Shown here one piece after another: positions 17,200 to 27,309 of a stretch of 64,000 nt of DNA. A model generated the notes under the pieces. The model saw only the letters and a program-made list of their open reading frames with translations, was not told the DNA's origin and made no database searches. The translations under genes and the position numbers were made by a program. The DNA is from Halomonas sp. S3-1-1 (GTDB lineage Bacteria; Pseudomonadota; Gammaproteobacteria; Pseudomonadales; Halomonadaceae): the NCBI RefSeq assembly GCF_023757625.1, contig NZ_JALGBZ010000004.1, positions 124,001 to 188,000 of the forward strand, in the 5' to 3' direction. Numbering within the stretch: position 1 is the first letter of the stretch; each line of letters begins with the position of its first letter.

Positions 17200-17957
17200 A
17201 ATTCACCCCCTGTCAAGGCGCCAAGACCCAGGATGCCGAAAGCGAGCACGAAAATGATCGGCATGATCGAGGCCAGCGCAATCAGCCCGAACCCGTCGAG
17301 CATCGGGTTTCGCCCCTTGATGCTGGAGGCCAGGCCTACGCCCAGTGCGGTCACCAGCGGTACGGTGATGGTCGAGGTCGTCACGCCGCCGGAATCGAAG
17401 GCGATGCCGACCAGCTCCTGGGGCGCGACCAGGGTCAGCAGCAGTACCAGCACGTAGCCGCTGACGATCAGCGGCGGCAGCGGCCAGCCCTTGATGATAC
17501 GCATCACGCCGAGTACGACCGCCGCGCCCACGGAGAGCGCCACTACCATCCTGAGCGTCAGCGCAAAGCGGGCCTGAGCGGTCTGCTCGAGAAGCCCGGC
17601 GTCAAAAAGCACCTGCCCGGCGCGCGCGGCGACCGCGATCAGCGCGGGCTCGGCCACGGTCGAGCCAAAGCCGAGCGCGAAGGCGAAGAGCAGCAGCCAG
17701 AAAAGCGAACCCTTGCTAACGAAGGCGTGAGCCAGGCGCTCGCCCAGCGGGAAAAGCCCGAGCTCGAGGCCCTTGATGAACAGCGTAAGCCCCAGCAGCA
17801 CGCAGGCCACCCCGAGGGCAAGATCGGCGAGCGCAAACGTATCCGGCAGCGGCTGGCGAATCACCACGAGCTGGAAAAAGCCCATCACCAGCACGATCGG
17901 CGTTAGATCGCGCAGGCTATTTTTGAGCTGATGTAAAAGTGAGAGAGCGAAAAGCAT
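17196..17957 (-). CDS. DUF1538 membrane protein (first of pair)
   Basis: A 253-residue DUF1538 integral membrane protein, paralogue of the next gene. Segments include [36 protein letters not shown] and [20 protein letters not shown]. It shares [17 protein letters not shown] and [20 protein letters not shown] with its partner at equivalent positions, which suggests two half-transporters forming a heterodimer or a duplicated pore. AGGA lies 8 bases before the ATG. The operon continues into the second DUF1538 gene with a 4-base overlap and then the PII-like gene. Substrate is not known. Confidence 0.82.
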   Translation of the reverse strand: MLFALSLLHQLKNSLRDLTPIVLVMGFFQLVVIRQPLPDTFALADLALGVACVLLGLTLFIKGLELGLFPLGERLAHAFVSKGSLFWLLLFAFALGFGSTVAEPALIAVAARAGQVLFDAGLLEQTAQARFALTLRMVVALSVGAAVVLGVMRIIKGWPLPPLIVSGYVLVLLLTLVAPQELVGIAFDSGGVTTSTITVPLVTALGVGLASSIKGRNPMLDGFGLIALASIMPIIFVLAFGILGLGALTGGEL

Positions 17958-18039
17958 CGGGTCACGTCCTGGGGGCGTTGTGTCATGTTACCCAACGCCC
18001 CGCTATGGTTCATGACCTGGGACAAGCTTTCTGGTGGGC

Positions 18040-19434
18040 CTAAAAGCTTCCGAACAGCGTACCCAGCGAAATGACGCTGACGAGTGCGGCGATCGGCAGT
18101 ACGATCGTGACCATGGCGACGTTGGCGTAGGACTGACGATGGGTGAGCCCGCAAATCGCCAGCAGCGTAATTACCGCACCCGAGTGAGGCAGAGTATCCA
18201 TGCCGCCGGCGGCCAGTGTCGCCACTCGGTGCATCAGTTCCGGGTCGATACCCGCCTGCTGCGCCATGGCGAGATATTCGTCGCCCAGGGTTTGTAACGC
18301 AATCGAAAGCCCGCCGGAGGAGGAGCCGGTGATACCGGCCAGCACGCTCATGGCTAGCGCCTCGGAAATCAGCGGATTGCCGGGGGAGACGTTGAGCACC
18401 GCGTCGCGAATCAGGGCGAAGCCCGTTAGGCTTGCGATCACCGCGCCGTAGCCCACTTCCGAGGCGGTGTTGAAAATCGGCAACAGCGAGCCAAGGCAGC
18501 CCTTGTTGATCGTCGCTTTCAAATCCGCCCAGTGGCGCCAACGAGTGATCATAAGCCAGGCCGAGGCGCTCAACAGCGCAATCAAAATTGCCCAGAGGCC
18601 GGCCTGGCTATCGGCAGAGACGTCATCGAAGGCGGCGTCAATGAAGCTCAAATCCAGCGCCGGAAACACGCCGTAGGTGAATAGCGCATTGAGTCCGATC
18701 ACCATGACCAGCGGAATCAGCGCCAACGGCAGCGCCATGGTCGCCGCGGGGGCATCGTCTGGCGTGTCCTCGCGCTCCTTCTCGGTATGCGTGCCGTAAC
18801 CCTCGCCGTTGGCGCTGGCCTTGCGCACTCTTGATTGAAGATAGGTGATGCCCAGCCCCAGCATGATCAAGCCGCCGATCACCCCAAGGCCTGGCGCGGC
18901 GAAGCTGTTGGTGCCGAAGTAGGGAATCGGGATGGCGTTCTGGATCGCCGGCGTCCCGGGCAGCGCGGTCATGGTAAAGGTGAACGAGCCCAGCGCAATG
19001 GAGGCGGGGATCAGACGCTTGGGCACGTTCGCTTCGCGAAAGAGTTCCCGGCTGATGGGGTAGAGCGCAAACGCCACCACGAACAGCGATACCCCGCCGT
19101 AGGTCAGCACCGCGCAGGCCATGACCACGGTGAGCACGACGTGGCGCGTGCCGAGGCGTTTGACGATGCCGGTCGAGATGGCGTGCGCCGCGCCGGAGTC
19201 CGCCATCAGCTGGCCAAACAGCGCCCCCAAAATGAACAGCGGAAAGAACTGGGTCACGTAGCCGCCCAGCGCGCTCATGAAGGTGTCGGTGTAAACCGGC
19301 AGCAAAAAGGCGCCGTCGCCGGAAAGTAGCACCGCCAGCGACGCCATCAAGGGCGCCAGCAGCAGTACCGAAATCCCGCGGTAGGCCAATAACATCAGTA
19401 AAACGAGAGAGACGATAATCGCCAGCATGCTCAT
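18040..19434 (-). CDS. GntP-family permease
   Basis: A 464-residue multispanning protein of the GntP family (gluconate and related hydroxy-acid:H+ symporters). Typical stretches are IIVSLVLLMLLAYRGISVLL, FPLFILGALFGQLMADSGAA, TFTMTALPGTPAIQNAIPI and LAGITGSSSGGLSIALQTL, with AGGMDTLPHSGAVITLL near the end. Gluconate, lactate, 3-hydroxybutyrate and other acids are all possible substrates; no catabolic gene is adjacent to decide. It is divergent from an NhaC/YuiF-type transporter. Confidence 0.82.
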   Translation of the reverse strand: MSMLAIIVSLVLLMLLAYRGISVLLLAPLMASLAVLLSGDGAFLLPVYTDTFMSALGGYVTQFFPLFILGALFGQLMADSGAAHAISTGIVKRLGTRHVVLTVVMACAVLTYGGVSLFVVAFALYPISRELFREANVPKRLIPASIALGSFTFTMTALPGTPAIQNAIPIPYFGTNSFAAPGLGVIGGLIMLGLGITYLQSRVRKASANGEGYGTHTEKEREDTPDDAPAATMALPLALIPLVMVIGLNALFTYGVFPALDLSFIDAAFDDVSADSQAGLWAILIALLSASAWLMITRWRHWADLKATINKGCLGSLLPIFNTASEVGYGAVIASLTGFALIRDAVLNVSPGNPLISEALAMSVLAGITGSSSGGLSIALQTLGDEYLAMAQQAGIDPELMHRVATLAAGGMDTLPHSGAVITLLAICGLTHRQSYANVAMVTIVLPIAALVSVISLGTLFGSF

Positions 19435-19651
19435 GGATAGCCAGGCCCTTGATGGTTAAAAGTAATGATCGAGGCGAAAGCGTAGGTGCAATGCTGCAGG
19501 GCAGCAATGGCGGGGCGACTAAAGTCGTAAGCATGCGAAAAGGGCTAAACGGAGGATTAGCCTGCTAAAAAGACGGCGCATCTGCTAAGATTCGCCACCT
19601 TCTGCTTGGATGCAAGCTTCAATCACGCTTTTCAAGGCTTTGGGTAATTCG

Positions 19652-20998
19652 ATGAATGCAGTCATGATTGCAGTGCTCGTAATGGTCGCACTGTCGCTTT
19701 TGCGTGTCTCGGTGGTTTTCGCGCTGGTGGCCGGGGCGCTGGTAGGGGGCCTGGTCGGCGGGCTGTCGCTGGAGGAAACGCTCGGCGCGTTCAACGACGG
19801 CGTCGGCGGCGGGGCGCAGGTGGCGCTCGCTTACGCCACGCTCGGCGCGTTTGCAGTCGCGATTTCGCGCTCGGGGCTTCCGGACATGCTGGCCAACCGC
19901 CTGATTCGGCTGCTGGGTCAAGAGGCCACGGCGGCGCACCAGAGCCGAGTCAAGTGGATCCTGCTCGGGGCGGTACTTTTGATGGCGATCTTCTCGCAAA
20001 ACGCCATTCCCGTGCATATCGCCTTTATCCCCATTTTGATCCCGCCGCTGCTGGCGCTGATGAATCGCTTAAAGCTCGATCGCCGGGCGGTCGCCTGCGC
20101 GCTCACGTTTGGGCTGACCGCGCCCTATATGCTGCTGCCGGTGGGCTTTGGCGCGATCTTTCTCAACGACATTCTGCTCGCCAACCTCAATAGCGCTGGC
20201 GAGCCGCTAGGGCTTGAAATCACCCGCTCGATGGTACCGATGGCGATGGCCATTCCAGTCGGCGGCATGGCCATTGGCCTGTTGGTCGCACTGTTCGTGA
20301 GCTATCGCGGTGCGCGCGGCTACGCGGAAAAAGAGGTCGCGGCGAGCACCTCGCTCGTGTCCACCGCTCCGGCCACGCCCCACGCGCTGGGGCTCGTCAT
20401 GTCCGGCGTGGCGATCGTGGCCGCACTCGGGCTTCAGCTCTATACCGGCTCGATGATTCTGGGTGGCCTCGTCGGGATCGGTGTGCTGTCGATGGGTGGT
20501 ATCTTCAAGTGGCGCGAGGCGGACGATCTTTTCACCAGCGGTATGCGCATGATGGCGCTGATCGGTTTTATCATGATCTCCGCGGCGGGCTTTGCCGAAG
20601 TGATGAAAGCGACCGGCGATATCGACGCGCTGGTCAACAACGCTTTCGAGGTTTTCGGCGACAATCGTGGCCTGGCCGCGCTGACCATGCTGCTGGTGGG
20701 GCTCTTCATTACCTTGGGGATCGGCTCGTCGTTTTCGACCATTCCGATCATCGCCGCGATTTTCGTACCGCTGGCGGTGCAGTTCGGCTTTTCGCCCATG
20801 GCGACGGTCGTGCTGGTGGGCACCGCCGCCGCGCTCGGCGATGCGGGCTCGCCGGCCTCGGACTCGACGCTCGGGCCGACCTCCGGGCTCAATGTCGACG
20901 GCCAGCACGACCACATTTGGGACAGCGTGGTGCCGACTTTCTTGCACTACAATCTGCCGCTGATCGCGTTTGGCTGGCTCGGCGCCATGTGGCTTTGA
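19652..20998 (+). CDS. Na+/H+ antiporter family (NhaC/YuiF-like) transporter
   Basis: A 448-residue multispanning transporter of the NhaC-like group that includes B. subtilis YuiF. It begins [20 protein letters not shown], then [19 protein letters not shown]; later blocks are [60 protein letters not shown] and [20 protein letters not shown]. The ATG at 19652 gives the family-typical N-terminus; an ATG 14 codons upstream is possible. Family members may exchange Na+/H+ or carry amino acids, so the substrate is open. A terminator follows directly. Confidence 0.8.
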   Translation: MNAVMIAVLVMVALSLLRVSVVFALVAGALVGGLVGGLSLEETLGAFNDGVGGGAQVALAYATLGAFAVAISRSGLPDMLANRLIRLLGQEATAAHQSRVKWILLGAVLLMAIFSQNAIPVHIAFIPILIPPLLALMNRLKLDRRAVACALTFGLTAPYMLLPVGFGAIFLNDILLANLNSAGEPLGLEITRSMVPMAMAIPVGGMAIGLLVALFVSYRGARGYAEKEVAASTSLVSTAPATPHALGLVMSGVAIVAALGLQLYTGSMILGGLVGIGVLSMGGIFKWREADDLFTSGMRMMALIGFIMISAAGFAEVMKATGDIDALVNNAFEVFGDNRGLAALTMLLVGLFITLGIGSSFSTIPIIAAIFVPLAVQFGFSPMATVVLVGTAAALGDAGSPASDSTLGPTSGLNVDGQHDHIWDSVVPTFLHYNLPLIAFGWLGAMWL

Positions 20999-21014
20999 CG
21001 CCGTGTTTTAAACG

Positions 21015-21040
21015 AAAAGGCAGCCTCGGCTGCCTTTTTT
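21015..21040 (+). terminator. Terminator after the NhaC-like gene
   Basis: The stem AAAAGGCAGC/GCTGCCTTTT with a small loop and a T-run. Its A-rich left side also gives a T-run on the other strand, so it may serve the convergent trmJ gene. Confidence 0.8.
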
Positions 21041-21066
21041 GTGCGCTTCGTGTCGATTTGCGCTGC

Positions 21067-21804
21067 CTATCGATCCTTGGGAAGGTGCGCTTCGAACGCG
21101 CTCAAAAGGCCGCGCAGAAGCGACAGCTCCTTGCGGCTGGGCTCGGCGCGGGTAAAGAGCGTTTTGAGCTGCTCTTCGGTGCGGGCGTGGGGCTGGGTCA
21201 GAAAGCCGCTTTCGCGCATTAGTCGCCCCAAGTGTGCCTGGAAATGATCGAGCTGCTCGCGCGTAGGCGGCGTGGCCTCTACCGGACGCTGGTAGGCAAA
21301 GCCGCTTTGCGGGCGCCGGCGCCAAGCGCGGTGCACCTCATAGGCCAGAATCTGAACCGCCTGGGAGAGGTTGAGAATACCGTACTCAGGGTTGGCAGGA
21401 ATGCTGACCTGGTGGGTGCACTCGCGAATCTCATCGTTGGTCAGCCCGGAGCGCTCGCGGCCAAATACCAGCGCCACTGGGGCGCTGTCGGCGTTTTCTA
21501 CGGCGCTTTGGGCCATCTCGTCGGGCTCGTCGAAGTGGGGCAACGGCAGGCTTCTCAGGCGGGCGCTGGCGCCAATCACCTGCACGCAATCCTGTACCGC
21601 ATCGTTCAGGCTTCCCACGACGTGGGCGTTTTCCAACACGTCGGTGGCGCCGGCGGCCAGCCGCGTAGCATCAGTGCTTGGGAATTCGCGCGGATTCACC
21701 AGCACGAGATCGACAAGGCCCATGGTCTTCATGGCCCGTGCGGCGGCGCCAATGTTGCCGGGGTGGAACGTTTGAACGAGCACGATACGTATTCGGGAAA
21801 GCAC
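21067..21804 (-). CDS. trmJ: tRNA (cytidine/uridine-2'-O-)-methyltransferase TrmJ
   Basis: A 245-residue SPOUT methyltransferase (E. coli TrmJ 246) that 2'-O-methylates position 32 of the tRNA anticodon loop using S-adenosylmethionine. Signatures are RIRIVLVQTFHPGNIGAAAR, AMKTMGLVDLVLVNP, VALVFGRERSGLTNDE and NPEYGILNLSQAVQILAYEV, the last two forming the knotted cofactor site. A helical C-terminal extension (LSLLRGLLSAFEAHL) is TrmJ-like. The GTG at 21804 matches the family N-terminus (LSRIRIVLV); an ATG 12 codons upstream (21840) is the alternative and neither has a strong ribosome binding site. Confidence 0.92.
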   Translation of the reverse strand: MLSRIRIVLVQTFHPGNIGAAARAMKTMGLVDLVLVNPREFPSTDATRLAAGATDVLENAHVVGSLNDAVQDCVQVIGASARLRSLPLPHFDEPDEMAQSAVENADSAPVALVFGRERSGLTNDEIRECTHQVSIPANPEYGILNLSQAVQILAYEVHRAWRRRPQSGFAYQRPVEATPPTREQLDHFQAHLGRLMRESGFLTQPHARTEEQLKTLFTRAEPSRKELSLLRGLLSAFEAHLPKDR

Positions 21805-21895
21805 GGTGAGCGACCTGGTGGCTTCTGGAAAAACGCGCATGGTAGCACGCTTTGGCGCCGGAAAAGTAAGCGGCGAAACCCCGCGGCCCTAACGA

Positions 21896-21924
21896 AAAGA
21901 ACCCCGCACGAGGCGGGGTTCTTT
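21896..21924 (-). terminator. Terminator of groESL
   Basis: On the minus strand AAAGAACCCCGC pairs with GCGGGGTTCTTT, followed by TCGTTAGG. It lies about 50 bases after the groEL stop and follows a second hairpin at 21928-21947. Confidence 0.7.
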
Positions 21925-21927
21925 AGA

Positions 21928-21947
21928 GGCTAGCCGAAAGGCTAGCC
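21928..21947 (-). other. Tetraloop hairpin downstream of groEL
   Basis: GGCTAGCC and its perfect inverted copy flank a 4-base loop, GAAA on the plus strand and TTTC on the minus strand, between the groEL stop and the terminator. It may protect the groESL mRNA 3' end; function is inferred. Confidence 0.5.
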
Positions 21948-21973
21948 CAAGGCGTTATAAAGGGTTTGGGGGC

Positions 21974-23629
<1,656 letters not shown>

Positions 23630-23676
23630 CTAAATTGAAATAAAAAGTGTGAAAGTAAATGCGCGAGACAGTCGAA

Positions 23677-23970
23677 TTAGCCTTCGACGACCGCCAGGAT
23701 ATCGGCTTCGCTCATGATCAGAACTTCTTCACCGTCGATTTTCTGCTTTTCAACGCCGAAGCCGTCCTTGAAAATCACGGTGTCGCCTACCTTGACGTCG
23801 AGGGCGCGAACTTCACCGTTATCCAAAATGCGGCCGTTACCTACTGCGAGCACTTCGCCACGCGTAGGCTTTTCTTGGGCGTTGCCCGGTAGCACGATGC
23901 CGCCAGCGGTCTTCTGTTCTTCTTCCACGCGACGAATAACGACGCGATCGTGCAAGGGACGGATATTCAT
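23677..23970 (-). CDS. groES: Co-chaperonin GroES (10 kDa)
   Basis: A 97-residue GroES cap for the GroEL ring. The N-terminal strand is [20 protein letters not shown], the mobile loop is [20 protein letters not shown], and [20 protein letters not shown] follows. The ATG at 23970 fits the family start and has CAGGAG 9 bases before it; the longer frame adds 11 unrelated residues. It is first in the groESL operon with a heat-shock promoter about 145 bases upstream. Confidence 0.97.
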   Translation of the reverse strand: MNIRPLHDRVVIRRVEEEQKTAGGIVLPGNAQEKPTRGEVLAVGNGRILDNGEVRALDVKVGDTVIFKDGFGVEKQKIDGEEVLIMSEADILAVVEG

Positions 23971-24112
23971 GCTCTCGTTCTCCTGAGGTTCGTCAAAGCC
24001 CAACGGGCAATTTTAAGTGGATTCTCGTGGCGGGGCCTCGAGAAGCGAAGGCATTTTGCCTTCATGTCAAAGGCAACCGCGTGTGCCGTTGCCGAATCTG
24101 TGCTGACTCGAA

Positions 24113-24140
24113 AAGTGGGGGCTAGCGTGGTCCTTTCAAG
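24113..24140 (-). promoter_or_regulatory. Sigma-32 heat-shock promoter of groESL
   Basis: On the minus strand CTTGAAA (24134-24140) is followed after 13 bases by CCCCACTT (24113-24120). This matches the RpoH consensus CTTGAAA-N11-16-CCCCATNT closely in sequence and spacing, and points at groES. Confidence 0.75.
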
Positions 24141-24203
24141 GCCCCGGTGACAAAAAAATTATCCCGGGCGCCTGGACTTAAGTCTCAAAACCCTCTAGCT
24201 GGA

Positions 24204-24740
24204 TCAGCGCCGGCGCTGTTCGTCGCGGCTGATGAATTCACCTTCGAGCGTAGTGGGCTCGCGCTCGTCAAACCCCGCGCGATGCTCATTTGAGTCGGCC
24301 CGCGACTCCCGGTATGGCTGCTCATGGCCAAACGGCGGCTCATCCGTATGCGGGCCGGTGCGCTGTGACGGGCCCTGCTGATAAACGCTCGCCTTGAGGC
24401 CAAACCAGGTAAACGCCCGGCCCATCACCCGGCGGGCGTTGGGAATCAGGCACGCAAGGCCCAGGGCGTCGGACAAAAAGCCCGGCGCCATCAGCAGCGC
24501 GCCACCAAAAATCAGCGCCGCACCGGTGAAGAGTTCAGAAGAGGGGATCTCACCGGCCTGCATGCGCGAACGTGCCCGCGCCAGGGTCGACACTCCTTCG
24601 CGGCGGATGAGATGCAGCCCAATGAAACCGGTGAGCAGCACCAGTATCAGCGTGGTCATTAGGCCGATGTGGCTTCCCACCGAAAAAAGCACGACGAAGT
24701 CGAGCAGGGTGAAAATCGATATAAACAGTAATATGGGCAT
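24204..24740 (-). CDS. fxsA: FxsA-family cytoplasmic membrane protein
   Basis: A 178-residue FxsA-family protein. The N-terminal part has the family's membrane segments and linker: MPILLFISIFTLLDFVVLFS, MTTLILVLLTGFIGLHLIRR, ELFTGAALIFGGALLMAPGF and DALGLACLIPNARRV. The C-terminal third is charged and polar (HTDEPPFGHEQPYRESRADS) and probably cytoplasmic. In E. coli, FxsA overproduction relieves exclusion of phage T7 by the F plasmid; its native role is unclear. GGGAGG precedes the ATG. It is upstream of groESL on the same strand, as in several gammaproteobacteria. Confidence 0.87.
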   Translation of the reverse strand: MPILLFISIFTLLDFVVLFSVGSHIGLMTTLILVLLTGFIGLHLIRREGVSTLARARSRMQAGEIPSSELFTGAALIFGGALLMAPGFLSDALGLACLIPNARRVMGRAFTWFGLKASVYQQGPSQRTGPHTDEPPFGHEQPYRESRADSNEHRAGFDEREPTTLEGEFISRDEQRRR

Positions 24741-24861
24741 GGCTGCCTCCCGCTAACGTTAGTACCCTCTATGGTGTCAAAAAACGCAAAAACAAGCAGC
24801 CGCGTGCGTCATCAACGTATCAACGCCGCTTTTGGGCAATGGATCAAAAGGGAGAAGTTAA

Positions 24862-25622
24862 ATGAACGTGGATAACAAGGTAATCGCGATTACTGGCGGG
24901 GCCCGCGGGCTAGGCCTGGCCATGGCGGAGCTTCTGGGCAGCAAGGGCGCCAGAGTCGCGCTTTTGGATACGCATCGCGACACACTCGATAAGGCCGTGG
25001 CGTCCTTGAGCGAGCGCGGCATTCAGGCGAAGGGGTTCGTGGTCGACGTTTCAGACGAGGCGTCGGTAATCAAAGGCTTTGCTGCCATCAAGGGGGAGCT
25101 TGGCCCGGTCAGCGGCTGCGTCAATAACGCCGGTATTACTGATGATGCGATGCTGGTGAAAGCCAAGGAGGGTGAGATCGAAAAGCGCATGTCACTTTCT
25201 TGCTGGCAGCGCGTGATCGACGTGAACCTGACCGGCGCTTTTCTCTGCGGGCGTGAAGCCGCCACGCAAATGATCGAGGCGAACCATGCCGGCGTTATCG
25301 TCAATATTTCGAGCATTTCTAAAGCCGGCAACATGGGCCAGAGCAACTACGCCGCGGCCAAGGCGGGTATTCATGCGCTGAGCGTGACTTGGGGCAAGGA
25401 GCTCGCCCGCTACAACATTCGCGCCGCGACGGTCGCCCCGGTTTCGTGTCCACCGAGATGACCGCGGCGATGCGTCCGGACATGCTCGAGCGCATCAAAC
25501 AGAGCGTGCCGCTTAAGGACCTTGGCGAGCCGTGCCACATCGCCCAAAGCGTGGCCTTCGTGTTTGAGAACGACTACTTCACCGCGCGCATTATCGAGTG
25601 CGATGGCGGGCTGCGGCTTTAA
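24862..25622 (+). pseudogene. SDR-family oxidoreductase with a frameshift
   Basis: A short-chain dehydrogenase/reductase split by a single-base shift. The first frame (24862-25461) has the NAD(P) motif ITGGARGLGLAMAELLGSKG, then [19 protein letters not shown] and the catalytic YAAAKAG, but runs out as PVSCPPR after AATVAP. The family continuation, [19 protein letters not shown], is in another frame and goes on to the normal end ([15 protein letters not shown]) at 25622. Adding one G near 25440-25442 restores [13 protein letters not shown] and gives about 253 residues, the usual SDR length. It may be a recent mutation or a sequencing error. Substrate is unknown (FabG-like). Confidence 0.8.
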
Positions 25623-25650
25623 TTGTCAGGCGCTCATACGCCTGTCAGTC

Positions 25651-26280
25651 CTATTGGGCCTTGTGCAGTTCGATGTCCTTGGCCCACTGCACGACCTGCT
25701 TGCGCGAGCGACGGCTCACCAGGCGCTCGGTGTCGATACTGGTGGGGACGAGCTGGCGGTTGGGTTCCGCGTTCATGACGAGATCGAAACGGCGTGAGGC
25801 GCCAATGGGCAGGTCTTCCGGCCCGTAGATGGCGATCACGCGGATTTCGAGCTGCAGGTTCGACTGCTCGAGAGAGTTTTGGTCAACGTCCCAGTGGTTC
25901 TGAATCTGGTTGACGATCGAGCCAAAGCTTTGAAGATGGATGTGATCGCCCGAGTCCAGCGGCCCCTGGTGGGTGCGGTAGCAATCTTCCTCATCGTCAT
26001 CGCTTTGCTGCTGATACTCGACGATGTCCAGCTTGTACTCGTGGCTGTCGGTATGTAAAACCGCAATAACGTGCTGGATGTAGACCGATTCGGTGCTCAT
26101 GTTACTGACCAGACACAGCGCCTCCAGCCCAATGCCTTTACCCCGGTTGATAATCACGCGCGGGCGACGCTGGCGAGAGAAGCTGGAGTAGAGTAGCTGG
26201 GCGTAAAAAAGCCAGACGAACAGCGTGCAAACGCTAATGGCGACGTTAATGGCAGGCGCGTACTGGTTGAGCCAATCCAT
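25651..26280 (-). CDS. Unknown protein with one N-terminal membrane segment
   Basis: A 209-residue protein of no recognised family. A single hydrophobic stretch near the start (INVAISVCTLFVWLFYAQLL) is followed by a basic segment (SRQRRPRVIINRGKG), which predicts an anchored protein with its soluble part in the cytoplasm. The soluble part seems mainly beta (LCLVSNMSTESVYIQHVIAV, LQLEIRVIAIYG) with an acidic insert (QQQSDDDEEDCY) and a basic tail (ERLVSRRSRKQVVQWAKD). It is convergent with the frameshifted SDR gene and alone on its strand. Confidence 0.65.
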   Translation of the reverse strand: MDWLNQYAPAINVAISVCTLFVWLFYAQLLYSSFSRQRRPRVIINRGKGIGLEALCLVSNMSTESVYIQHVIAVLHTDSHEYKLDIVEYQQQSDDDEEDCYRTHQGPLDSGDHIHLQSFGSIVNQIQNHWDVDQNSLEQSNLQLEIRVIAIYGPEDLPIGASRRFDLVMNAEPNRQLVPTSIDTERLVSRRSRKQVVQWAKDIELHKAQ

Positions 26281-26502
26281 GGCTGTATCCTTTTAAGAGC
26301 AGTTGATGGGTAGGTAATCTATCCGAGGGGCGATTCAAAGTCATTAATGCATGTGATTCGCTGTTTTCCGGGTACGGCATTGCCCTTATCCTTGCCCTTA
26401 TGAAAGCGCTAGGGACCTTTCTCGGGAGGCGTTGCTACCATGAGCGCTGGCGGGCGTAGCGCGCCGTTTCAATGATTCAGTGACGCATTTAGAGGTGACA
26501 TA

Positions 26503-27000
26503 GTGATACTGAGGTGGGGGCTGGCGGTAGCTCTGATAGCTGTGAGTGGTTCGGCTGTTGGATGGGACGGTGCGCTAGGGCTCGGGAACGGGCTTTCGCA
26601 GTTGCAGGTAAGAGCGTTGATCGATCTCGAACACGATCCGGCGCTGGACGAGCAAGGGCCTCCGGCGATCAAACGCTATCACGCGAACGAGGCGCCGAGA
26701 GAGGTGCACCCGGCAACCTACCTTTACACGTTCCACGACGATTGGCTGGCCGAGCTGCAGGCGACGTACAAGGGTAAGCACGCGCGCGCCGAGGCAGAAA
26801 GAATAAGGGATCTTTATGGACCGCCGGATACGGAGGAGACCATCACGCTGGAGAGCGGTATCGATGCGGACTACTGCGTCTACATGCCTCACAATTTCAA
26901 CCTGATCCGCATGGCCTACCAAATCGAGCTTACCGAAGTCGACGATGAGAACGGCGAGATGAATTCGCTAGTCGTGGACTACGCATTTTCGCCAGAATAA
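26503..27000 (+). CDS. Unknown exported protein
   Basis: A 165-residue protein of no recognised family. The start is GTG with GAGGTGAC upstream. The first 20 residues look like a signal peptide (ILRWGLAVALIAVSGSAVGW). The mature part is acidic and includes a charged helix (YKGKHARAEAERIRDLYG) and a strand-rich end (NLIRMAYQIELTEVDD). Some lines of the neighbouring 200 bases upstream appear less GC-rich than the surroundings. No partner gene is adjacent. Confidence 0.6.
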   Translation: MILRWGLAVALIAVSGSAVGWDGALGLGNGLSQLQVRALIDLEHDPALDEQGPPAIKRYHANEAPREVHPATYLYTFHDDWLAELQATYKGKHARAEAERIRDLYGPPDTEETITLESGIDADYCVYMPHNFNLIRMAYQIELTEVDDENGEMNSLVVDYAFSPE

Positions 27001-27145
27001 GGAATCGTTTGGAATTGGATAGCTCGGTAAGACAATCGATAACGCCATCAAGAGTGCGTTAACCAAGTCACAATCTGGTCACACAGGATAATCTAGTGAG
27101 TATTGGGATAATGCAGGGAGGGATAAAAAGCTAGGAAAATCAAAT

Positions 27146-27230
27146 TGGTGCGGATGGGGAGACTCGAACTCCCACACCTTACGGCACTAGAACCTAAATC
27201 TAGCGTGTCTACCAATTCCACCACATCCGC
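27146..27230 (-). tRNA. tRNA-Leu (TAG)
   Basis: An 85-base class II tRNA on the minus strand. The acceptor GCGGATG pairs with CATCCGC, and CCA is encoded. The anticodon stem CTAGA/TCTAG encloses TTTAGGT, giving anticodon TAG (leucine, CTA and related codons). The long variable arm (TGCCGTAAGGTG region) is typical of leucine tRNAs. Confidence 0.96.
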
Positions 27231-27309
27231 AGAAGACGAGGCGTATGGTACCAACTTTTTGAGCAGGGTCAATACGCTAGCGCGGGTATTTTAGCCGCGG
27301 GAGGTATCA

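Noticed and set aside
16067-17206. 379-codon minus-strand frame as a single protein
   Set aside because: Only its last 112 residues are real (the PII-like protein). The upstream part is an out-of-frame reading of the DUF1538 gene, which has its own frame.
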